Source: Phyllostachys edulis (Eukaryota > Streptophyta > Magnoliopsida > Poales > Poaceae). Taken from it: a DNA stretch of 64,000 bases. A program made the position numbers and the translations under genes. Positions 43,421 through 55,371 of the stretch are shown one piece after another. The stretch spans positions 87,069,333-87,133,332 of the forward strand of contig CM070548.1 in the NCBI GenBank assembly GCA_036346405.1, in the 5' to 3' direction. Under the pieces are notes generated by a model. The model saw only the letters and a program-made list of their open reading frames with translations, was not told the DNA's origin and made no database searches. Every line of letters begins with the position of its first letter. Within the stretch, counting starts at the first letter, position 1.

Positions 43421-45369
43421 TGGTGTTTCGGGAGGAACATCAAAAGGCGACCTTTGAAATGCTTTTCATGCCGACGTTGATACTTTAGAGGAGCGGATTT
43501 GAGCTGTGGTTATGTCACTCTGAAAATGCCACATTATGTCTAACTGGGTTGTCAACCTCAGATTCGGCACTTTAGAAAATACGAAGCACCGCATAGGCCC
43601 ACTGGGTGGAAAGCTGAAAAAAAAACCAAGAGTACCGGTCTACTAGCCAGCTAAATAATGTCAAGTGCTGTTGTGCCAATCCCCACAGTTATTCACTCGG
43701 TCCAACCTCTTTTGCTTTTTGTAGTGTCTGTACTCTGGCTTTTTCCACGTGAGTCTGTTGCTGTGTCTTCACGTGAAATAAGGGAGGTTATTTAATCCAA
43801 GGGAGGCATGCTAATTGCTAGGGTGGCTGCCCGTGGGAATCCAAGGCAATCCATTTTCTTCCTCTCTCTCTCTCTCTCTCAGTTCTTCCCATGGAGCTTC
43901 CTCTCCACCGAAAGCTCCTCTCCACCGAAAGCTCCCATGGCGCCTGTTCTTTCTAGCACCGACCTGGCTCCTTGTGCGCCCAGCTCGGCCCTTCATGGGG
44001 CCGCCCCCGCCGGCGTCTCCTTGCACCGCGTCCAGCTCCCTCTCGGCCCTCCATGGCGTCCGGCTTTTTCTGCGGCCGTACGCGCGTCTTCGGCCGGCTC
44101 GGGCCTCCTGCGCTTGGCCGCCGACTTGAATCGGCCTGGCTCGCCATGGCGCCCGTGCTCTGCGGCCCGGCTTGGGCCTCCTGCGCTGGCCGTCGGCTTG
44201 ACCGTCCCAGCCACGCCATGGCGTCCGTGCGGCGACTCGGCCTTCGCCGCTTGCCTCATGCACTCGGTGGTTCCGTCTCTGCCGCCATTGTCGTGATCGC
44301 GCGCACCTGGCGTCTGGCCCCTTGTCAGCGGTGGCACGTGGCTTAGCTCGGTGGTGGAAGCAGCAGCAGGAGAGAGTGGCAATGGCGCCGGAGCTCGTCT
44401 CGCTTCGGCGATCACAGACGCCACGAAGCGCCGCGAGCCGTCTTGACCTCGGACTCCATCCGCCAGAGCTCGCTTTGGTGCGTCGTGCACGCCGCGTCGA
44501 GCTCGGCCAGTAGCGTGGCAGCGGACTGCCGCAGCCCGACGCCGTCGAGAAGTACTCGGTGATCGTCGCCGGTGACATGGCGAAGGGCGAGGATGGGTCC
44601 CAGCGTAAGCGGCAGTGGCGGTGGTGGGAGGTGGTGACCGCCGTGGAGCAAGGGGTGGCCGCCGCGGTCTTCCATAAATGACGTGCTTGTGTTCTTTTGT
44701 TTTGTGTCGTTATGAGATGTTGCAGGGAGCTGCTGCCAGAACCTTAGGCGTCAGATTCGCCAGTATGCGCAGGAGGATTCGCCAGGTGCCGAGGATCTGG
44801 CTGGGGATTCGCCAGGGCGCTTGTTTTGCCAGGGCGCAAGGCTTGGTTGTTTTGCCAGGGCGCTTGGCTTGTTTGTTGCATGCAGCGCCTAACTACTGGT
44901 ATGCAAGGCTTGGTTGCTGTGGAGTGTGGAATTTGGTAGGGCAATTGCAGGCCCTGTTGTTTTGTGCTTTGTGCTAAAGTGAAAAGGAATCAAGGAACAG
45001 ACAACAAACAAAAAACCTGCGTAGCATAGTGGTAGGTGTACAAGAAGGCATGTATGTTGAATAGACTGCCATATTGAACAACAGCAGTGTATGTCTGTAA
45101 CTGCCACTTGTGGGTTATATTTGGGAAACATGCTTGCAGTGTGCCAACTGATATCCCACTAATGTGATTTCATCAACTCGCAAATCTGCTTGCAGTATGT
45201 TAATTGATTCCATGTTGATGTGATTTCTCATCCTAGTCTGATCACCGTGCAATCCCTTAGCCTGTAACATGATTAAGGTATTTGGATATGGAGATTCATA
45301 TTGGATTTGTGTTGAATTGACCGGTGGAATGAATAGACTCTGAATTTATTCACATGATGTTATATTTGT

Positions 45370-45640
45370 GAGGGCTTGATGCTGCGAGGGCGTAAGGCCG
45401 TTAGGCCCGAGGTGTGAGGGGTCGATGCCGCAGGCGTCGAGGGCATGAGGCTCCGAGACCCGAGGGCTCGACATCACGAGGGTACAAGGGTGTGAGGCCC
45501 CGAGGTCGAGGGCTCGATCTTTGCGAGGATGTGAGGCCCGTGGGCACGAGGCCCCGAGACTGAGGGCTCGACACCATGAGGCCCCGAGGTGTGAGGGTCG
45601 ATGCTGCGAGGGCACGAGAACGCGAGGCCGCCGAGGTGAT
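45370..45640 (-). repeat. Degenerate tandem array, unit about 55-60 bp
   Basis: Repeated GAGGGCTCGA...GTGAGGCCCCGAGG units, about four to five imperfect copies, within the 3' region of element E. Confidence 0.8.
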
Positions 45641-45884
45641 CGCCAGTCTGGTACAAAAGCCTTGTTGCCGCAGAGGATTGCGACCACGCGTCTCACACCA
45701 AAGGTGCCGCTCATCCCAGTCGTGTGGGATGGCCTTTGAGGTGGTGGCGGCGGTGAGGAAGCCGGGTAGGCGAGTTGTTCTCCTCTTGCTCAGTGGCTTG
45801 ATGAGAGTCGTCGAAATAGAACTCCACAGAAGTGTCGCAGTTCAAGCTGCCTATGAAATTGAGTCATGGATATATCGGAGGGGT

Positions 45885-46180
45885 GCCCACAGGGCTAAGT
45901 CGTGGGGCACCGGAGGGGCGCCCATGAGACTAAGTCGTGAGGCACCAAATGACCACTAGGGTTTGTAGCCCCCCAGTGGGCTTGGCGGTGCCCATGAGGC
46001 TAAGTCATGGGCACATTGGGCGTGTGCCCCTGACATTAAATCGTGGGCACACTGGTGGCGTCCACGAGGCTAAGTCGCGGGACACCGAATGGCCACTAGG
46101 GGTGGTAGCCCCCCAGTGGACTTGGAGGTGCCCATAAGGCTGAGTCGTGGGCACATTGGACGTGTGCCCCCAACATTAAA
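45885..46180 (-). repeat. Tandem repeat, unit about 141 bp
   Basis: TAGCCCCCCAGTGG occurs at 45966 and 46107, and GTGCCCATRAGGCTRAGTC and GGGCACATTGG follow each. Each unit carries a copy of the PPT-like word GGGGGGCTA on the minus strand. Confidence 0.85.
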
Positions 46181-46999
46181 CGCGTTCAGGGGATGTGAAG
46201 GTGTTAAGGCACGCTGGCCTTTGCTGTATTAGAACAGGCGAGGAGTGACCCGGAGGTCGTTCGGCGTATACCTGGAGGCTGAAGGGGGACTAATCCTTAG
46301 CACATCCATAGACTCGGGCACTAGGCCCGAGCCGTCACTTGCATACAGGTCAAAGGGCGCAAGTCGCCATGGCGAGTCGACGGACGACCAAGCCGCTTTG
46401 GTCTTTTATTAGGGAGACCACGGGGTCGTGCGCCCTAGGCACCACGGAGGTGACATCCCAGCGAGGAAGGGTTAGCGAGAGCTTGTGTGAGGCAAGCGAG
46501 ACTTGTAGGACAGTTTGCTTCCTAACACGGCGTGTTAGGAGCGACCTATCTTATCCTGGCGTGTCGAAGGCAAACCTCTCAATCGTCAATGAGCACAAAA
46601 TTGAGAAGACATTCACAAAGCAGGTCAACCCCTTAAGCGGCGTGTTAAGGGACTACCTCGATCACGTCATAATTGCATAAATGGTGCAATCATGTAGGAA
46701 CCTCACGTCTTCATTGCATTAAGTAAGATGGTGTTTACATCTCGATAGGTGCCACAGGGGCATACTGAAGAGTCTTAAGCATAAAACTTGCGGATTTCCT
46801 TCATAAAGTCCGCCCTCTCACTTGCGGTTGTTCTCGTTTTGAGCGAATTGGGGGTAGTGGTGCCGAGAGCATTTCCGATTGAGAGAGCGGTGACGGATCA
46901 GGCGGGGAGGGCGGCTTGACCCGTACATGAGTGAGAGCGGGTCGTTCGATGGAAGCGACTAGGGTCGTCTGCGAGCCCCATAGGATCTCGGGAGCTCCT

Positions 47000-47701
47000 C
47001 TACGGGTTCCCCGCTGAGTGCACTTGTTTCAAGGTGGTGGCGTATTCCTTGAGGACTAGCCCATTGGTTCTTCCCACGGCCCGTTGGTTTTGGACGAGCC
47101 ACCGTATCAAAGCGAAGGGTGGTCCCGATGGAGTTCGTAAATCTGAAATTTGGGCGTCGAATTTGGTATCGTTATCCACCGTGAGTTCCTTAGGAACACT
47201 GAAGCGACAAACGATATTCTTCCAAAGGAATTTCATCATGGCGCGAGGCGTGATGGAGGCTAAGGGCTCTACCTCTACCCATTCGGTGATGTAATTCACT
47301 GATGCTACCACACGCTTGTAGCCCCCTTTGCCGGGTGGGGATGGCCCAAGCAGGTCCATTCCCCATCGGGCAAAAGGCCAGGTGATTGGTATGGTGCGTA
47401 GGGGATTAGCATGATCGATGCGATTGGCTACCATCTTTTGGCATCCCACGCGCTTCCTGAGCATGTTGAGGGCATCCTGCACCATTGTGAGCCAATAGAA
47501 GCCTTGGCGAAGTGTTTTTGCTGTGATTTCCCTTGGCGCGATATGAGATGTGCAGAGGCCCCATGAGCGTCCAAAAGAAGTGTCATGTTTGGCGGTGTCA
47601 GCGAATATGCGGTGTTGGACTTTAAGAACTCCATTAGCTCCTTCTCCATCCTTCACAGGATAACGACCCGATTCTAAGAGACCGCGGGTCACCACAGTCA
47701 A
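47000..47701 (-). pseudogene. Element E integrase, nearly intact
   Basis: A 233-codon open stretch. It opens in the linker before integrase, then gives the zinc region (LCTSHIAPREITAKTLRQGF and VGCQKMVAN, one of the C residues of the pair in RKRVGCQ), then ITWPFARWGMDLLGPSPPGK with the first catalytic Asp, VASVNYITEWVEVEPLA, and LTVDNDTKFDAQ with the second Asp. The expected Glu motif is displaced: the tail reads WLVQNQRAVGRTNGLVLKEY, where the family shows N-G-Q-V-E/A-A-N, so the end is frameshifted. Confidence 0.9.
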
Positions 47702-47880
47702 GAGTCGTACTTCTGTAGGTCCCCTCTGAGCGAGGCTTAAGGGAGCACCTCATTTGGAGGGTACATCCTTGGTGTGCCTTGGTGAGAGGCGAGGCATGTC
47801 CTCCTTTGACTCCTTGGGTTTGAGAAAGTTGATGTCATGGGAGTTAGGCTGCGCTTTGTGATCTGACGGCGACCTAAGTC
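47702..47880 (-). other. Deletion junction replacing RT and RNase H
   Basis: Only about 180 bp separate the end of the protease-RT linker (GVISVRGDQDLGRR at about 47870-47910) from the start of integrase. No RT finger, YVDD-like, or RNase H motif is present in any frame. Confidence 0.8.
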
Positions 47881-48270
47881 TTGATCACCCCTCACGGAGA
47901 TGACCCCGCGAGGGCTGGTATCTTTAAGCACAAGTAGTTTTGATGTCTGCATTGCCTGAAGCGGTTGAGAGTTACCCTTCCATGATAGCATTGAATGGGG
48001 ACTCGATGTCAACGACATCGAACTGGCAACTTCCGTGCGGTGATTCTCTGTGATCCGAATGTCATGAGGAGTTCGATCCTCCCAAGGGTTGAATGGATTT
48101 TCCGCACGAAACCCGGAGAGAGGCGTCGGATGGCGGCAGGATGCGGGATGATAGCCCCGTGACTCCATAGTTCCTTGGCGCACTTAGGTAGAGTATATCT
48201 GTAGAGCTTCCTCCGTCGACAAGGATCTGGGAGACCTCGCAATTGGATATTGTGGTAGTTACTACATGGG
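47881..48270 (-). pseudogene. Element E protease remnant
   Basis: On the minus strand, in three frames: a D-G-G-S-S type active-site region just below 48242, LPKCAKELWSHGAIIPHPAA, GRIELLMTFGSQ, and FDVVDIESPFNAI near 48000. The order is that of a Gypsy protease. Several frameshifts. Confidence 0.72.
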
Positions 48271-48525
48271 CGTCATCATGAGGAACCTTAAGCCTTGTGC
48301 ATCATCATTTGTGAAGCTAAGAAATGCTTGCCCATTTGGGAGGGTGCTTTGAGAGCCACCCCACGGCGTTGATTTCTCGGGCGTACTCATACATTGGCGT
48401 TTTGATGCATGCGGGAGGCCGAGCCCCTATTATGACATTTACTTGTCTTTGCGGCGCTTGGAAAGGAGTTCATGCTCAACATCTTGCAAGTCTTTGCCGA
48501 GGGGTAGATCGCTAGGGACACGTGC

Positions 48526-49560
48526 TCAGGGTGGTGGAATTGCAGAAGAACATCGCCTCTGTGGCAGTGGGATCTTGATGGCGGCGCTCGGCGTGGCCGG
48601 GGCGTGTTCGAGGAGCTTTGCTATTTCGATGGCGTCTTGGCGGCACTCATTTGTATCATGTCCGTTCATCTTGTGGTAGGCACACGGCGCCCAAATCTCC
48701 TTGATTTGGGTTGCTCCTCCTTTCATTCTGGCCTTCGTCGGGGCGTCCTTTCGATGGGCTTTTGGTCTCGATTCCTTCTTGGGTCCTCTGGTGGAGTTGC
48801 TCCAGCGCTCTGTGAAAGAGTGTCGATTCTGACAAAAATCTTGGAGTCACGTTCCTGCGAGTGATCCCTCGGTCATTGCCCTTTCTCTCGGGGAGCTTTT
48901 GACTTCTTCCGGAGGAGATGCTTTAAATCTGAGGAGAATTCCTTCTTAGCTGGTCGTCTTCTTCTCCCCGGGCGTATTTTTCCACGACCTCGAAGAGCTC
49001 ATGGGTCGTCCTCGGGGGATCTCTCCCAAGCACGCGATTGAGTTCTCCCGGGAGCAGCCCTTCTTTGCACGCATTGATGGCTGTGGAGTCCGGGGCATCT
49101 GCGACTTGGCTTCTCACTTTGGAAAAGTGCTTAAGAAATTCTCTTGTGGATTCACCCTTTTGTTGCTTGACAGTAAAGAGCTGGTTGGGGAGCATGGGGC
49201 GCTTATAGCTTCCTTGGAAATTTGCGCTGAACTCTTCCCTCAGTTGGTCCCAAGAATAGATGGAGCCTTTCTTTTGGTTGAAGAACCGAACGTCTTGATT
49301 CAGGAAAGAACAACGGGAGGCGATTGCACATCTCTACTTCTCCACCTCCGGGCCCGAATCGTAGTGGAGTATACTTCAAAATTGTATGGGGTCGAGTCCC
49401 CATCGTAAGGCCCGAGGTTAAATTTGGCGGAACTTGATCGGAAAGGAGTTTTGAGATGTCCTTGTGAGGATTCCGATCTCGGGGCGCCCTGTCCCTTCTG
49501 CTTGTGATGATGGTGATCGAAGCGGTGCGGCAACAGCGGTGGCGGGGCTCTCTTGAGCTA
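48526..49560 (-). pseudogene. gag: Element E gag
   Basis: 49195-48923 reads LFTVKQQKGESTREFLKHFS and GLLPGELNRVLGRDPPRTTH, the C-terminal half of the retrotransposon gag family. Upstream, in another frame, are KGSIYSWDQLREEFSANFQG (about 49200-49260) and LGPYDGDSTPYNF (about 49400). 48726-48526 holds the CAYHKMNGHDTNEC zinc-knuckle remnant. The long frame 49203-50129 is a mixture; only its part nearest 49.4 kb overlaps gag. The rest to 50.6 kb is the leader or N-terminus. Confidence 0.82.
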
Positions 49561-50632
49561 GAAGAGCTAGATGCCGTCGGTGGCGGCGATGATCTGGCGC
49601 ATGGCGAGTTGAGGCGCCCGCGCCGACTTACAACAATCCGTGGGAGATTTGTGATTGACATCCATTTCTTCGTGGCGGTGGTGACCGCGCTCCCAGCGGA
49701 TCCGATTGGGCACGGGACACGCCAAGTGCCCGCAGAGTACATGCTCTTGACCGCCTTGGCCCTGCCTCCTTGATGTGAATCCTTACGGCAGCGAGTGCAC
49801 TTGGGCCATAGCGGGTGGAATGGTCCTTCCTTTGAAAGAGTCTTTGGAGGGGGCACCGGGAGCAACTTTGGCCTCACGGGCTCCCTAGTCGCCCCTGACC
49901 ATGTAGCACCTTGAGGATGGAGCCAAAGCACTTCTTGGGGAGTTGACTCACCATCTCCGGGTCTGGCGCATTTTCCCAGTGGAGGAGCTTGGAGGAGGTC
50001 ATGGGCGCCAGTTCGGGGTATGAACTCGGGCCTCGGAGGTGAGGCGGCAGGATGGTGCAATGGAAAGAAGTGAGCTCCTCCCATCGAGAGCTTGGCGGGT
50101 GCATTGGCGATGAGGAGCCCGCTCATCACGCCCGCGTGGGCGAGTGGAGGGAGGTTATGAGATGTCCCCTGGCCCTCCTCAGGAAAAATCCCTGTGGCCG
50201 GGTCGGTGCCACTTGAGGCTGGCGGTCTTTGGGAGGCGGGAGGCGTCTTGAGGGCGGCCTGGGAGTGCGATCGTGGCCATCATGTAGTCCACCACCGCCT
50301 TGCGGTTGCCTCCACCATTGCTTTGCAATTAGCGGCGTCGAGCCCCGGGAGGCGGTGGATGGCCCCTGGAGCTTGACAACATTTGAGACCTCTTGCCTTG
50401 GGCCGAACATCGCGTCGGTTAGTGCAATGGAGGTGGGGATGCTGGCGGCCGGGAATCTGTGAGGGCGTTATGCATCCGGGATGAATAGCTCCGATCTCCA
50501 AAGATAACCCATGCCTTGGGCTTCTTGAGAGCGGACGGTCGTCCATGGGCTCCTAAGCTCCGGAGTGAGAGGAGGCCTCGTGGACTTGGAGTACTTCTTG
50601 GTAGGAGCCATAGCCTTACGTTGATCGACTCG

Positions 50633-50651
50633 TCCCCACAGCCGGCGCCAA
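50633..50651 (-). promoter_or_regulatory. Primer binding site of element E
   Basis: Minus strand TTGGCGCCGGCTGTGGGGA, directly inside the 5' LTR. TGGCGCC-type sites are common in plant Gypsy elements. Confidence 0.88.
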
Positions 50652-51060
50652 TGTTGATGGTGTAAACCGAACACAAGTAAGAGGCGGACGGCAGTGGGTG
50701 CTCGGGCCTTCGATCACGAGAGCGAAGCGTAACACGAGGATTTATCTGAGTTCGGGGTCCGAGAGGACCGCCCTACTCTGTCGGTGGCTGCGGGGTTCGA
50801 GGATCCTCGAAGGCTCACCTAGTGACTTGCTTATATGTATTGCTTAAGAGCTCCCTCACGAAAGGAGGGATATATGGGGTATTTATAGGCTCCCAAGCCT
50901 GTACAAATGACCAAAATGCCCCTTGGGGGAATAGCTAGCCTATAAGTACAAATGAGGGGTATTACAGTCTTTTATGAGTACAACAACATTTTTTAGTCTG
51001 TACGTGTGTCTCCTGCAAAGTAGACCCCAGATGACAGAGAGATGAATTATTCTTCCAACA
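50652..51060 (-). repeat. 5' LTR of element E
   Basis: 409 bp, over 95 per cent alike to 42993-43403 by eye; flanked at 51061 by GATTG. Confidence 0.93.
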
Positions 51061-51065
51061 GATTG

Positions 51066-51600
51066 ACATTAATTACCAAGATATACCTACATTAAATGCT
51101 TCTAAACAAGCCATTACTTTCAGGTGCGGTACTACCACACTCACATGGGCCAGTACTACCGCACGACGGTAATACCGCTCGGCTCAATCGATACTACTGA
51201 CTTCCAGAGGATAAAAATCACAAGAACAACATCCACTATGGAAATAACATACCGCTATGTAAAACTCGGTATTACCGACTTGCGGTAATACTGCTCAAGA
51301 ACTGCGGACATACCGATTTCAGGTTTCAAGAAAAACTCCCAAAAGCATCTTCTCTGTTAAAAATATATCGCCAACTAGATTTTGGTACTACCGACTTGCG
51401 GTTATACCGCTCATCAAATGTGGTCACACCGTCTTTGGGATTTCAAGAAAACTTTCAAAAACTTCCTCTTTGGAAAATTCATACCGCCATGTAAACTTTG
51501 GTATTACCGACCAGTAGTAATACCGCTCAATACTTGCGGTCATACCGAAAATGCTGAACAGATTTTGTAACTTCCCAAAGTTCTGTTACCAAAATAAAAA
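51066..51600 (-). mobile_element. Copia-type LTR on minus strand, part 2
   Basis: It continues the LTR cut at 42992 and is dominated by GGTAATACCG / CGGTATTACCG words (51123-51545). The outer end was not found; the boundary at 51600 is where the repeats stop. Confidence 0.65.
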
Positions 51601-51952
51601 TAAATAAATATATTATTTTATTAGATTTTTTGGTATCAAAGTTCTTTCTTGATTTTATGTAATTTAAAAAGAATTTTCTTTGTTAAAAGAAGAAAAAAAT
51701 AATTATTTAATTTTTGGTTTTAAAGTCAAAAAGAAAATTTATTGAGTTTTCTTGGATTTTATTGGATTTAAAGTGAAAAGTAAAAATTTAATTAATTTCT
51801 AGAATTTTTGGAATTTTAAAACTTTTTCCTAATTATTTTAAAGCCAAAATAATCTATTTACAAAATTAATTACCATTTATAAGGTGGAAACATTTTATTT
51901 AAGTTCAAAATAATTCTAGGAATTTTTGTGATTTTTTCTAGAATTTTATTTA
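51601..51952. other. AT-rich spacer
   Basis: About 80 per cent A+T, with repeated TTCTAGAATTTT and TTAAAGTC words. No gene. It joins abruptly to element B at 51953, where similarity to element A (4034) begins. Confidence 0.6.
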
Positions 51953-52269
51953 AGATCGAAAAATGGCTTATGCATATGATCGGAAGTCCTTAGAACTGGT
52001 CGATGAGCTTCCGGCCAGGAAAACTAATCTGACTACCATGCAGGTCAAGCACTCGAGGCTAAAGATGGCGCCAAAGCCTTCCGACCATACCAAGGAGGTA
52101 CCACTTGGCAAAGGCTTTCCTCTGGAAAGTGCCAACATTACATGCAGGTTAAGAAAGCTAATCGCGCTGCGCCCAAAAGGCTTTGGTGAGGCAGGACTCA
52201 ACCTCAAATAGGAAGAGTCGCTCGTCTCTTTCCTCCGAGCAAATTAGGACGTATTCGCCTGGCAGACGT

Positions 52270-53092
52270 CCGATATGCCCGGAGTCCCTAGGGAGGTGAT
52301 CAAGCACAGGCTAGCTCTCCAACCTAACAAAAAACCGGTCAAACAGAAACTAAGACATTTCGCACCTAATCGGAAGGATGCAATCCAGTCGGAGATCGAC
52401 AAGCTCCTCAAGGCTGGGTTTATTCGTGAAATTGACCACCCAGAGTAGCTCGCCAACCATGCAATGGTTAGAAAAAGCAATGGGAAGTGACGAATGTGTA
52501 TTGACTTCACAGATCTTAATAAAGCTTGTCCGAAGGATGACTTCCCCTTCCACGCATTGATCAACTTGTAGACTGTACTTCCGGGTGTGAGTTGTTAAGT
52601 TTTTTAGATGTATACTCAGGGTACCACTAGATTAATATGAGTAAAGACGATGAAGAGAAAAGTTCCTTCATCACTCCATATGGCACTTACTACTATGTTA
52701 AGATGTCATTTAGTCTCAAAAACGTTGGAGCAACTTTTCAAAAGTTTATGCATAAAACCTTTAATTCTCAGATAGGTCGAAATCTAGAAGCCTAAGTTGA
52801 TGACTTGGTCGTAAAAAGCATCAACGCTGGCGATCATATTTCTGACGTACACGAGACTTTCAATAACTTAAGAAGGCATAACCTTAAGTTTAATCCAGAT
52901 AAGCGTGTGTTCAGAGTTTCTTCTGGAAAGCTTCTTGGGTTCTTAGTTTCGGCTAGAGGGATTGAAGCAAACCCAGCAAAAATTTTGGCCATTGACCAAA
53001 TGTGCCATCCGACCACAAAGAAGGAAGTACAAAAACTAACCAACTGTATGGCAACGCTAAGTTGTTTCATAACACGGTTAGGAGAAAAATGA
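52270..53092 (+). pseudogene. Element B reverse transcriptase, broken
   Basis: Reads MPGVPREVIKHRLALQPNKK, RMCIDFTDLNKACPKDDFP and, after breaks, SINAGDHISDVHETFNNLRR and ARGIEANPAKI. The catalytic motif at 52793-52804 is hit: the tyrosine codon TAC is TAA, giving stop-V-D-D. Several other stops. Close copy of 4330-5209. Confidence 0.9.
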
Positions 53093-53990
53093 TTACCTTT
53101 CTTCAAACTTCTTCGAAAACACGAAAGTTTCGAGTGGACTAAAGAGGCAGGCAATGCCTTTGAAGAACTTAAGAAGTACCTTACGAGTGCCCCGATCTTA
53201 GTCTCTCCGAGATCGGGAGAAACATTGCTGATTTACGTGGCAGCAACACCGCAAACAGTCAGTAGTGTATTGGTCGTTGAACGTGAGAACATCCAACGAC
53301 CAGTATATTACGTAAGCGAAGTCCTACATGGACCAAAAGAACGATATCTATAGGTACAAAAGCTGCTCTATGGTCTTCTTATGGCTTAAAGGAAACTAAG
53401 GCATTACTTTCAGGCCCACAAAGTGGTCATACCAACTGAATATCGATCCCTTTGGTCAAGCCCTTTGAAACAAGGAATCATCGGGACGAATAGCAAAATG
53501 GGCGGTCGAGTTTGGGGCGTTTGACCTCCATTTCATCTCACAAACATCAATCAAGTCCCAGGCAATAGCAGAATTCATTGTCGAATGGACAAACCCTGAA
53601 CCCACCCAAGGGCCCGAGTACAAACACCACGACGAGTTGACAACGTACTTTGATGGTTCGTTAATGCTCAAAGGCTCGGGGGCTGGAGTTGTCTTGATAT
53701 CCCCTACTGGTGAACACATCAAGTATGTCATCTAGCTAAACTTTCCTGCTACAAACAATGTGGCAGAATATGAGGGTTTGCTGGCAGGACTCCAAGCAGC
53801 TCGTGCGCTTGGGGTTCGCAGATTACTAGTGAAAGGCGATTCTCAACTAGTAGCGAATCAAGTCGGGAAAGAGTATCAATGCTCAAGTACCAAGATGTCA
53901 TCTTATCTGGCGGAAGTACGGAAACTCAAAAAGCACTTCTTCGGTTTTTAGATCCAATACATTCCTAGAAAGGGAAACTTTCTTGCAGAC
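53093..53990 (+). pseudogene. Element B RNase H domain
   Basis: TYFDGSLMLKGSGAGVVLIS carries the first Asp and NNVAEYEGLLAGLQAARALG the Glu. The second Asp is intact in LLVKGDSQLVANQVGKEYQC, where element A has a stop. Stop codons at 53351, 53387 and 53732 interrupt the frame. Confidence 0.88.
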
Positions 53991-54099
53991 CAGTTGGCAT
54001 GGATGGCCTCCACTAGGTCACTTGTCCCGCCCATAATTTTTCTCGAGCAACTCGATTCACCCTCGATAATCAAGCTTTTTGAGGACATAGATGTTCACT

Positions 54100-55371
54100 A
54101 GAGGCCATACAAATCGATCCTAAGAACATGGATGCTCCACAGGACATATAGCACGATGACGGTAGAGATTGGATGACGTCGATCTACAATTATCTTCAGC
54201 ATGACGTTATTCTTGAAGAAGATGTAGAGGCTGATCGTATAGCTCAAAAAGCCAAATCATACACTCTAATCGAAAGCACCTTGTATAAACGAGGATCTCA
54301 TGGAGTGTTGATGAGATGCATATCTCAAACGAATGGCATTAAGTTGCTATCCGATATTTATGGAGGAGTCTGTGGAGCACATCATTCCTATAGAATATTG
54401 GTGGGTAAAGCCTTGAGGAAAGAATACTACTGACCAACTGCCCTTCATAATACAAAAGAGCTCGTGACGAAGTGCATACAACGTTAATTTCATAGTCGAC
54501 AAGTACATCAGCCGGCACAAGCTTTGCAAACCATACCTCTTTCTTGGCCTTTTGCAACCTAGGGACTAGACATTCTAGGACCTTTCCCAATAGCACTCGG
54601 GGGCTTCGAATTCCTTTTCGTCATGATTGACATGTTTACAAAATGGATAGAAACTGAGCCAGTTGTTAAAACAACGACTGAATCTGCTAAGAGGTTCCCC
54701 ACAAAAAAAACGTGATCACACGATTTGGCATACCCAGTCGTGTAATCACAGATAACGGTACCTAGTTCTCTAGCGGAAATTTTTAGGAATTCTGCAACGA
54801 TCTAAGTATCAAGATACATTTTGCTTCTGTCGCTCATCTGCAGAGCAATGGAGCAGTTGAGCGGGCCAATGGTAGACCAGTTAATCAAATGGTCAGGAGC
54901 TTAGGTTTGATAACTTCCTTCTGTATTATGGATCGTTTGAACCACAATCAGTCGTGCGACCGGTGAAACTTTATTTTTTTACGGTGTTGAAGCCATGCTT
55001 CCTCCGTAACTGAAAATAGGCTCTTCTCACACTGATTGTTTCAATGAGAATGATCAGATACAACGAAGACTCAACGACGTCAATTTCCTTGAAGAACGAC
55101 GAAACCAAGCCCTCATACGATCGGCGGTTTACCAACAAGCCATGCGAAGGTACCACAGTCGTATGGTGCAACCTCACAGCCTAGATGTAGGTTATCTGGT
55201 TCTACGACGAATTTAGAACCAGGCTAGTCGCAATAAACTTTCTCCCGAATGGGAATGTCCATACACTGTGGTCGAAGTCACTAGACCTGGTTCAGTACGA
55301 CTAGCTATGTCAGACGGGCATGTTTTGTCCAACTCTTGGAATATTGACCAATTGTGTAAGTTCTCTGTGTA
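54100..55371 (+). pseudogene. Element B integrase, all three acidic positions visible
   Basis: Zinc region GGVCGAHHSYRILVGKALRK (54360), then LDILGPFP (54556-54590) with the first Asp and FLFVMIDMFTKWIE. The second Asp is in ITDNGT (54746), and HLQSNGAVERANGRPVNQMV (54836-54890) holds the Glu. The C-terminus is shortened by a deletion after about 54950, and the last residues before the stop at 55371 read SNSWNIDQLCKF. Four or more frame breaks. Confidence 0.88.

Larger units (their letters stand above)
43421..46990 (-). other. 3' non-coding region of element E
   Basis: About 3.5 kb between integrase and purine tract. It holds GC-rich sequence with overlapping open frames on both strands (43808-44578; the longest, 255 codons, is on the minus strand, which is element sense), a CT run at 43861-43880, TTCGCCAGGGCGC repeats near 44750-44870, and two tandem arrays. 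None of the frames resembles a known protein. Extra 3' sequence is known in Tat-clade elements such as Grande. Confidence 0.6.
42993..51060 (-). mobile_element. Gypsy element E, 8.07 kb, lacks RT and RNase H
   Basis: Both LTRs (411 and 409 bp) start TGTTGGAAG and end ATCAACA on the minus strand, with a perfect 5-bp target duplication GATTG (42988-42992, 51061-51065). The primer site and purine tract are at the right places. In minus-strand order the interior has gag, protease remnant, then directly the integrase zinc region, so about 1.5 kb or more of RT and RNase H are missing. A 3.5-kb tail without homology but with tandem repeats follows. It must depend on another element for mobility. The nearly identical LTRs mean a young insertion; pol decay therefore partly predates it. 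Confidence 0.93.

Noticed and set aside
43811..44578. 255-codon minus frame and overlapping plus frames in element E
   Set aside because: High GC leaves all frames open; composition is Arg/Ala/Gly-rich with no recognisable motif. Described only as non-coding 3' region.
49504..49773. Plus-strand frame in element E
   Set aside because: Shadow of the minus-strand gag leader; no motif.
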